From: Candidatus Woesearchaeota archaeon
GTDB lineage: Archaea > Nanobdellota > Nanobdellia > Woesearchaeales > ARS49
Direction: 5' to 3'
DNA: 17,641 nt
Assembly: GCA_019323555.1 (NCBI GenBank)
Contig: JAHWHC010000001.1
Coordinates: 1-17,641, forward strand
How positions within the stretch are numbered: the first letter of the stretch is position 1; every line of letters begins with the position of its first letter. Made by a program: the position numbers and the translations under genes. Shown here piece by piece: positions 14,025 through 17,641 of this stretch. The notes below the pieces were generated by a model, which was given only the letters and a program-made list of their open reading frames with translations, made no database searches and was not told the DNA's origin.

Positions 14025-15041
14025 ATGAATGTTGAAGAAAAATTAAAGCTCATAAAAAGAAACACGCAGGAGATTGTAACAGAGAAAGAACTAAAAGAAT
14101 TACTAGAAAAAAAGAAAAAGCCTGCGGTATACTTGGGAACAGCAATAACAGGAAAACCACACATAGCATACTTCTTGCCGATGCTCAAACTAGCAGACTT
14201 TCTAAAAGCAGGATTCAAGGTAAAACTCCTATTGGCAGACCTGCACGGAGCTTTAGATGGAACTCCTTGGGATGTCTTGGAAAAAAGATACAAATATTAT
14301 GCAAAAGTAATGCCTTTGATGCTTAAAGCGATAGGGGCAGACATATCAAATTTCGAGATAGTAAAAGGATCTGACTTTCAGATGGACAAAAAATTCTTCT
14401 TTGATGTACTAAAAGTGTCTACAGAAGCAAGCATAAATGACTGTAAAAGAGCAGCAGCTGAAGTTGTTAAATTTGGAGACAATCCAAAACTTTGCGGAAT
14501 GATATACCCCATAATGCAGGCACTAGATGAAGAATACCTCCAAGTAGATGTACAGTATGGCGGGGTAGACCAGAGAAAAATCCTCATGTTTGCAAGAGAA
14601 TTCCTGCCCAAAGTAGGGTATAAACCAAGAGTAGAGGTAATGACGCCAATGATTCCTGGATTAATTGGCAAGAAGATGAGCGCCTCTGACCCAAAAAGCA
14701 AAGTAGATCTTGCAGATGATGAAAAAACAGTAATAGACAAACTAAAAAGCGCATACTGCGAACCAGGAGTGATAGAAGAAAACGGAGTCCTTGCGTTCCT
14801 TAAATATGTGATAATGGTAATCAAAGTAGATAACGGAGAATCCTTTGTTATAGAGCGGCCTGAAAAATTCGGAGGAAATGCAGAATTCAAGACATATGAA
14901 GAAATTGAAAAAGCATATGCTGCAAAAGAACTGCATCCTCTTGACTTGAAGAACGCTGTTGCAAAAGAGATAAACAAATTGCTAGAGCCATTCAGAAAAG
15001 AGAAAAAAGAGATAGAGAAACTGGCAAAAGCGGCGTACTAA
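14025..15041 (+). CDS. tyrS: Tyrosyl-tRNA synthetase, eukaryote-like
   Basis: Class I synthetase that charges tRNA-Tyr, 338 aa. The Rossmann core begins at about 33 with AVYLGTAITGKPHIAYFLP; PHIAY is the HIGH-equivalent. It continues through LLLADLHGALD, YPIMQALDEEYLQVDVQYGGVDQRKI and PMIPGLIGKKMSASDPKSK, where KMSAS is the KMSKS loop. The C-terminal part keeps KSAYCEPG, NGVLAFLKYVI and ELHPLDLKNAVAKEINKLLEPFRKEK. As I recall the sequences, GTA-TGKPH-AYF, ADFLKAG, ALDEEYL-VD-Q-GG-DQRKI and PGL-G-KMS-S are closer to human cytosolic TyrRS than to the Methanocaldococcus enzyme, which reads GFEPSGKIHLGHY. There is no C-terminal EMAP-like domain. The stop overlaps the convergent aminopeptidase stop by four bases. 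Confidence 0.95.
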   Translation: MNVEEKLKLIKRNTQEIVTEKELKELLEKKKKPAVYLGTAITGKPHIAYFLPMLKLADFLKAGFKVKLLLADLHGALDGTPWDVLEKRYKYYAKVMPLMLKAIGADISNFEIVKGSDFQMDKKFFFDVLKVSTEASINDCKRAAAEVVKFGDNPKLCGMIYPIMQALDEEYLQVDVQYGGVDQRKILMFAREFLPKVGYKPRVEVMTPMIPGLIGKKMSASDPKSKVDLADDEKTVIDKLKSAYCEPGVIEENGVLAFLKYVIMVIKVDNGESFVIERPEKFGGNAEFKTYEEIEKAYAAKELHPLDLKNAVAKEINKLLEPFRKEKKEIEKLAKAAY

Positions 15042-16108
15042 ACCTTTCTAAATCTTCCATTCTTCTGGAATAATTTTCCATCAAGATAAATCGCGCCATT
15101 TCTTCTCAAGTCCTTGACAAGATCCCAATGCAGGGCAGAACGAATTCTCGCATTGCATTCTTTGTAGCCATGACCAAGAGCAAAATGCACTGTTCCGCCA
15201 ATCTTCTCATCAAATAAAGTATTTTTCGTGAACTGCTTGATATTATAATTACAGCCAATACCCCACTCTCCCACATATCTTGAACCAGAATCCAGATTAA
15301 GCATGGCTTTCAAGAAATCAAGACCAGATGTTGCATCTTCTTCAACAACTTTCCCTTTTTTGAACTTCAATTGAACACCCCTAACCTCGTTGCTCCTGTA
15401 TATCGCGGGATAATTAAAAGTAATATGGCCATTAACAGAATACTTATCAGGGGCAGTAAATACCTCTCCACCAGGCATATTATTAGTTCCATCCCCTAAA
15501 ACACACTTTGTTGACTTCAATGTAAATTTTAAATCAGTTCCAGAGCCAACAACATGGACCTTTTCAGAATTATTAACTGCATCTGCAATCTTTTGAATCC
15601 TTGCTCGCAACTTACTCCAATTAAGATTAATTGCATTAAATGCAAAATCCTGATAATCATTCAAGGACATGCCTGCATTTTGCGCATAAGCAGTCGTAGG
15701 GTAATCAAACGCAACCCATTTTGTCTTTTCAAGACGCCACTTGGATACAGGACTTAGAACCTTGGATCTCATGGCAATCTTGCCAGGATCAACACTTGCA
15801 AACTCATTAGTATTAAGCGGAGCACGAATCGCAATATACGCGTCAGTGTTCTTCATCTCAAACATGGCAGTCTTAGGAAAACGCGTCAACTGATTTTCTT
15901 TAGCATACTTATAAAAAACATACGCTGCGCCTGGCAGAGGAGTCCTTATTACAGGGTGTGCTCCACGCTGCAGACAGAGTTTGTAAACCTCGAGAACAAG
16001 CGGCCTTGCAACAGGGGGCGCTGTTATGACAACCCGCTCACCTTCCTGAACCTTTGTGCTATAATCAACAAGGACCTTAGCAATCTTTGTAATACGCTTA
16101 TTAGTCAT
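15038..16108 (-). CDS. M29-family metallo-aminopeptidase
   Basis: Cytosolic aminopeptidase of the thermophilic aminopeptidase T/AmpS family, which uses a two-metal centre to remove N-terminal residues. Numbered from the ATG, the ligand set matches the family order: Glu215 (NNMPGGEVFTAP), Glu281 (GEWGIGCN), His308 (GTVHFALGHGY) with catalytic Tyr315 seven residues later, and His327/Asp329 (SALHWDL). At 356 aa it is slightly shorter than the usual 370-410. The frame also contains a GTG two codons earlier (16114), but the ATG lies 27 nt from a strong TATA box and is preferred. It is divergent from PAN, and the pairing suggests coordinated protein and peptide breakdown (inference). Confidence 0.92.
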   Translation of the reverse strand: MTNKRITKIAKVLVDYSTKVQEGERVVITAPPVARPLVLEVYKLCLQRGAHPVIRTPLPGAAYVFYKYAKENQLTRFPKTAMFEMKNTDAYIAIRAPLNTNEFASVDPGKIAMRSKVLSPVSKWRLEKTKWVAFDYPTTAYAQNAGMSLNDYQDFAFNAINLNWSKLRARIQKIADAVNNSEKVHVVGSGTDLKFTLKSTKCVLGDGTNNMPGGEVFTAPDKYSVNGHITFNYPAIYRSNEVRGVQLKFKKGKVVEEDATSGLDFLKAMLNLDSGSRYVGEWGIGCNYNIKQFTKNTLFDEKIGGTVHFALGHGYKECNARIRSALHWDLVKDLRRNGAIYLDGKLFQKNGRFRKV

Positions 16109-16131
16109 TAACACAGATTTTATAATAATTA

Positions 16132-16139
16132 TATATAAA
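16132..16139 (-). promoter_or_regulatory. TATA box of the aminopeptidase gene
   Basis: The minus strand reads TTTATATA within a longer alternating A/T tract, 27 nt before the ATG at 16108. No SD is seen, so the gene is probably leaderless. Confidence 0.6.
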
Positions 16140-16154
16140 TGTTTTGACCATAAA

Positions 16155-16164
16155 GTTTATAAAC
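16155..16164 (+). promoter_or_regulatory. TATA box of PAN
   Basis: GTTTATAAAC, a symmetric TATA box, is centred 26-27 nt before the ATG at 16186. It falls inside the longer open frame that begins with TTG at 16144, which argues against that upstream start. Confidence 0.65.
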
Positions 16165-16185
16165 CTTCCACATCTAGAAAACGCA

Positions 16186-17316
16186 ATGGCAAGCAAAGAT
16201 GAAGAAATAAAAAAAATAGTGTACGGATATTCCACAGACAATAGCTATCTAGAGGAAGAAAACAGAGCTTTACAGGAAAGAATCCTAAATTTAGAGCAGC
16301 AATTAAACAAATTCATGGGAACGCCGCTTATTTCTTGCGAAGTAAAAGAACTGCTAGATGACAAAGTGATTATCCGGCTGCCAAACAGCAATGAATTTCT
16401 AGTAGATGTTGCAGATGACTGCGAGAAAATAGGGCCTGGAGACACAGTGCTTGCAGAACAGAAGAACCTCACAATTGTAAAGAAAATCCAGAAAAACAAA
16501 AAATTTGATGTTGAAAAATTCGTGATAGTAGAAAAACCAAAAACCCAATGGACAGACATCGGCGGACTAAAAGAACAAGAAAGAGAATTAAAAGAAGTGA
16601 TAGAGCTTCCTTTAATGAAGCCAAAACTATTCACAAAAGTAGGAATAAGCCCGCCAAAAGGGCTATTACTGCACGGGCCGCCAGGAACAGGAAAAACCTT
16701 GCTGGCAAAAGCAGTTGCAGCCTCAACAAACTCAACCTTCATAGAGGTTGTAGGCTCTGAACTAGTTCAGAAATTCATAGGAGAGGGTGCAAAACTAGTA
16801 AAAGAGATATTTGAACTAGCAAGAGAGAAAGCACCATCAATCATATTCATAGATGAACTAGATGCAATCGCAGCAACAAGAATGGACGTAGGAACCTCTG
16901 GAGAAAGAGAGGTACAGAGAACATTCATGCAATTACTTGCAGAGATAGACGGCTTCAAGCCATTAGATAATGTGAAAATAGTGGGCTGCACCAATCGTAT
17001 TGACATACTAGACCCTGCAATAACAAGGCCAGGAAGACTAGACAGGCTGACAGGGGTGCCATTGCCAACAGAAGAGGCAATAAAGGATATATTCAAGATA
17101 CACATAGCGCAAATGAATGTAGGAAAAATAAATTCAGACAACATAGCAAAAGCAATGCTCGGCTTCAGCGGGGCACAGATAAAATCTGCTGTAACAGAGG
17201 CAGGATATTTTGCTATCAGAGATAACAGAACAAAAGTAAAAGAAGAAGATTTCTTCCAGGCAATTGAAAAAGTTGCTGAAAAAGAAGACACAGAGTTCAA
17301 AGAAATGTTCGGCTAG
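16186..17316 (+). CDS. pan: Proteasome-activating nucleotidase (PAN)
   Basis: Hexameric AAA ATPase that unfolds proteins and feeds them to the 20S proteasome; 376 aa from the chosen ATG. An N-terminal coiled coil (about 20-45, YLEEENRALQERILNLEQQL) is followed by an OB domain (48-105). The ATPase domain has Walker A GPPGTGKT (164-171), pore loop KFIGEG (196-201), Walker B IIFIDELD (219-226; D223, E224), sensor 1 Asn270 in GCTNRID, and arginine fingers in RPGRLDR (281-287). The C-terminus is EMFG, so the HbYX proteasome-docking motif appears as Met-Phe-Gly, with Phe replacing Tyr. Archaeal PANs usually run about 390-430 aa, so this one is compact, mostly at the N-terminus. The 20S subunit genes are not in the window. 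Confidence 0.95.
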   Translation: MASKDEEIKKIVYGYSTDNSYLEEENRALQERILNLEQQLNKFMGTPLISCEVKELLDDKVIIRLPNSNEFLVDVADDCEKIGPGDTVLAEQKNLTIVKKIQKNKKFDVEKFVIVEKPKTQWTDIGGLKEQERELKEVIELPLMKPKLFTKVGISPPKGLLLHGPPGTGKTLLAKAVAASTNSTFIEVVGSELVQKFIGEGAKLVKEIFELAREKAPSIIFIDELDAIAATRMDVGTSGEREVQRTFMQLLAEIDGFKPLDNVKIVGCTNRIDILDPAITRPGRLDRLTGVPLPTEEAIKDIFKIHIAQMNVGKINSDNIAKAMLGFSGAQIKSAVTEAGYFAIRDNRTKVKEEDFFQAIEKVAEKEDTEFKEMFG

Positions 17317-17320
17317 AAGA

Positions 17321-17406
17321 TTTGTGCGCGCTCGGTCTTCCAAAATATCTCACTGACCTATTTCTAGGCCTCGATTGGGATTCACCTCGTCATTGCGCTT
17401 TGCACT
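17321..17406 (-). ncRNA. Candidate kink-turn small RNA, H/ACA-like
   Basis: The 115-base gap after PAN is GC-richer than its surroundings (42 of 82 bases in 17324-17405 are G or C). Read on the minus strand it folds well. The base stem is GUGC/GCAC (17402-17405 with 17324-17327) plus GCGC/GCGC (17395-17398 with 17328-17331). The apical hairpin is GGCCUA-GAAA-UAGGUC (17355-17370) with a GNRA loop. Between them lies a consensus kink-turn: AUC-GA on one side (17371-17375) and AGU-GA-GAU on the other (17347-17354), giving a three-base bulge and tandem G-A pairs. An ACA sits at 17323-17325, 14 bases after the stem carrying UUGGA. K-turns bind L7Ae, and archaeal H/ACA guides have this layout. A TATA box at 17429-17437 places a start at about 17405. 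The target is unknown. Confidence 0.5.
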
Positions 17407-17428
17407 AAAACAGAATAGAATTCAGGAG

Positions 17429-17437
17429 TATTTAAAG
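17429..17437 (-). promoter_or_regulatory. TATA box overlapping the trm5-like stop, for the candidate RNA
   Basis: The minus strand reads CTTTAAATA across the stop codon of the Trm5-family gene. The predicted start 27-28 nt downstream falls at the first base of the RNA stem. No open frame follows, so a non-coding transcript is the natural reading. Confidence 0.45.
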
Positions 17438-17641
17438 TAATCGGAAATCAACACAAACCCTGTAAACACCCGGGGCGTAGTGCCCGGCCTTAGCTATTTT
17501 AATTATTCTGCACTTCTTCTTGTGCTTCTTGCACTCCTCAAGAATTGTTTTACGAATATCAGCAAACTCTTCTTCTCTGCCAAAAGTATAGAAATGAATA
17601 ATTGTTCCTTTCTTAGCAGCCTTGAAAGCAGTACCAAGAAA
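17432..17641 (-). CDS. trm5: C-terminal end of a Trm5-family tRNA methyltransferase (partial)
   Basis: The minus strand is open from the window edge to TAA at 17432, giving the last 69 residues. KAAKKGTIIHFYTFGREEEF matches the strand-turn that in Trm5 reads K-G-x-I-H-Y-Y, and KIAKAGHYAPGVYRVCVDFRLL matches the closing strand (V-K-S/A-Y-A-P-x-x-x-x-x-x-x-D-F). Trm5 methylates N1 of G37 in tRNA to prevent frameshifting. Related archaeal enzymes (Taw2, Taw22/Trm5a) make wyosine intermediates and share this end, so the exact member cannot be fixed from the fragment. Most of the gene, including the AdoMet site, lies beyond the window. Confidence 0.7.
   Translation of the reverse strand, partial: FLGTAFKAAKKGTIIHFYTFGREEEFADIRKTILEECKKHKKKCRIIKIAKAGHYAPGVYRVCVDFRLL

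Noticed and set aside
16109..16114. GTG start two codons upstream for the M29 aminopeptidase
   Set aside because: Its TATA spacing is about 21 nt against 27 for the ATG, and the two extra residues carry no signal.
16144..16185. TTG start adding 14 residues to PAN
   Set aside because: The PAN TATA box lies inside this stretch at 16155-16164, so it would be upstream of the transcript; the ATG at 16186 fits a leaderless mRNA.
17317..17431. tRNA or C/D-box RNA in the gap after PAN
   Set aside because: There is no T-arm or matching 7-bp acceptor for a tRNA. The C-box-like AUGACGA has no properly placed D box, and the fold supports a kink-turn hairpin instead.

Overview
The window comes from an archaeon. 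The evidence is archaeal/eukaryotic-type informational genes (Pelota, the clamp-loader small subunit RFC-S, PAN-type proteasomal ATPase, a Trm5-family tRNA methyltransferase end, two-gene archaeal PheRS, a TrmB-type regulator), TATA boxes about 27 nt upstream of leaderless starts, and GGAGGTGAT-like ribosome binding sites on other genes. Compact spacing, AT-rich DNA and lipoprotein/membrane genes of unrecognised family suggest a DPANN lineage (Woesearchaeota/Pacearchaeota-like). That placement is an inference from style, not a search result.

Layout. (1) 1-4979: a lysine-rich gene tail on + meets a minus-strand block read from right to left as TrmB-like regulator, pheS, pheT and an unknown 203-aa protein. 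The regulator has a SD and a 17-bp perfect palindrome placed over its predicted transcription start. A 13-bp imperfect hairpin lies just upstream. (2) 4980-6035: Pelota (ribosome rescue), minus strand, leaderless. (3) 6146-11764: five plus-strand genes for surface or membrane proteins: a single-pass protein with a pilin-like N-terminus and three beta-repeats, a five-TM protein with a large ectodomain, and three paralogous lipoproteins. Four of the five share a repeated Y-x-Y-x7-I-x-V beta-strand signature, so this looks like one uncharacterised envelope assembly. (4) 11775-13949, minus strand: RFC small subunit (TTG start), a PRC-barrel protein and a stand-alone Cas4/RecB-type Fe-S nuclease. 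No CRISPR array or other cas gene is present. (5) 14025-17316: a tyrosyl-tRNA synthetase that reads like the eukaryotic cytosolic form; an M29 metallo-aminopeptidase convergent with it; and PAN, divergent from the aminopeptidase. (6) 17317-17641: a GC-richer minus-strand segment that folds into a stem with a consensus kink-turn and GNRA loop behind its own TATA box (candidate H/ACA-like small RNA), then the 3' end of a Trm5-family gene.

Functional themes are translation and its quality control (PheRS, TyrRS, Pelota, tRNA methylation, possible guide RNA), protein turnover (PAN plus aminopeptidase), DNA replication/repair (RFC, Cas4-like nuclease), and an envelope system whose function cannot be named from sequence alone. 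Nearly every start was chosen by matching the ATG to a TATA box about 27 nt upstream or to a SD; several longer open frames were trimmed for that reason.
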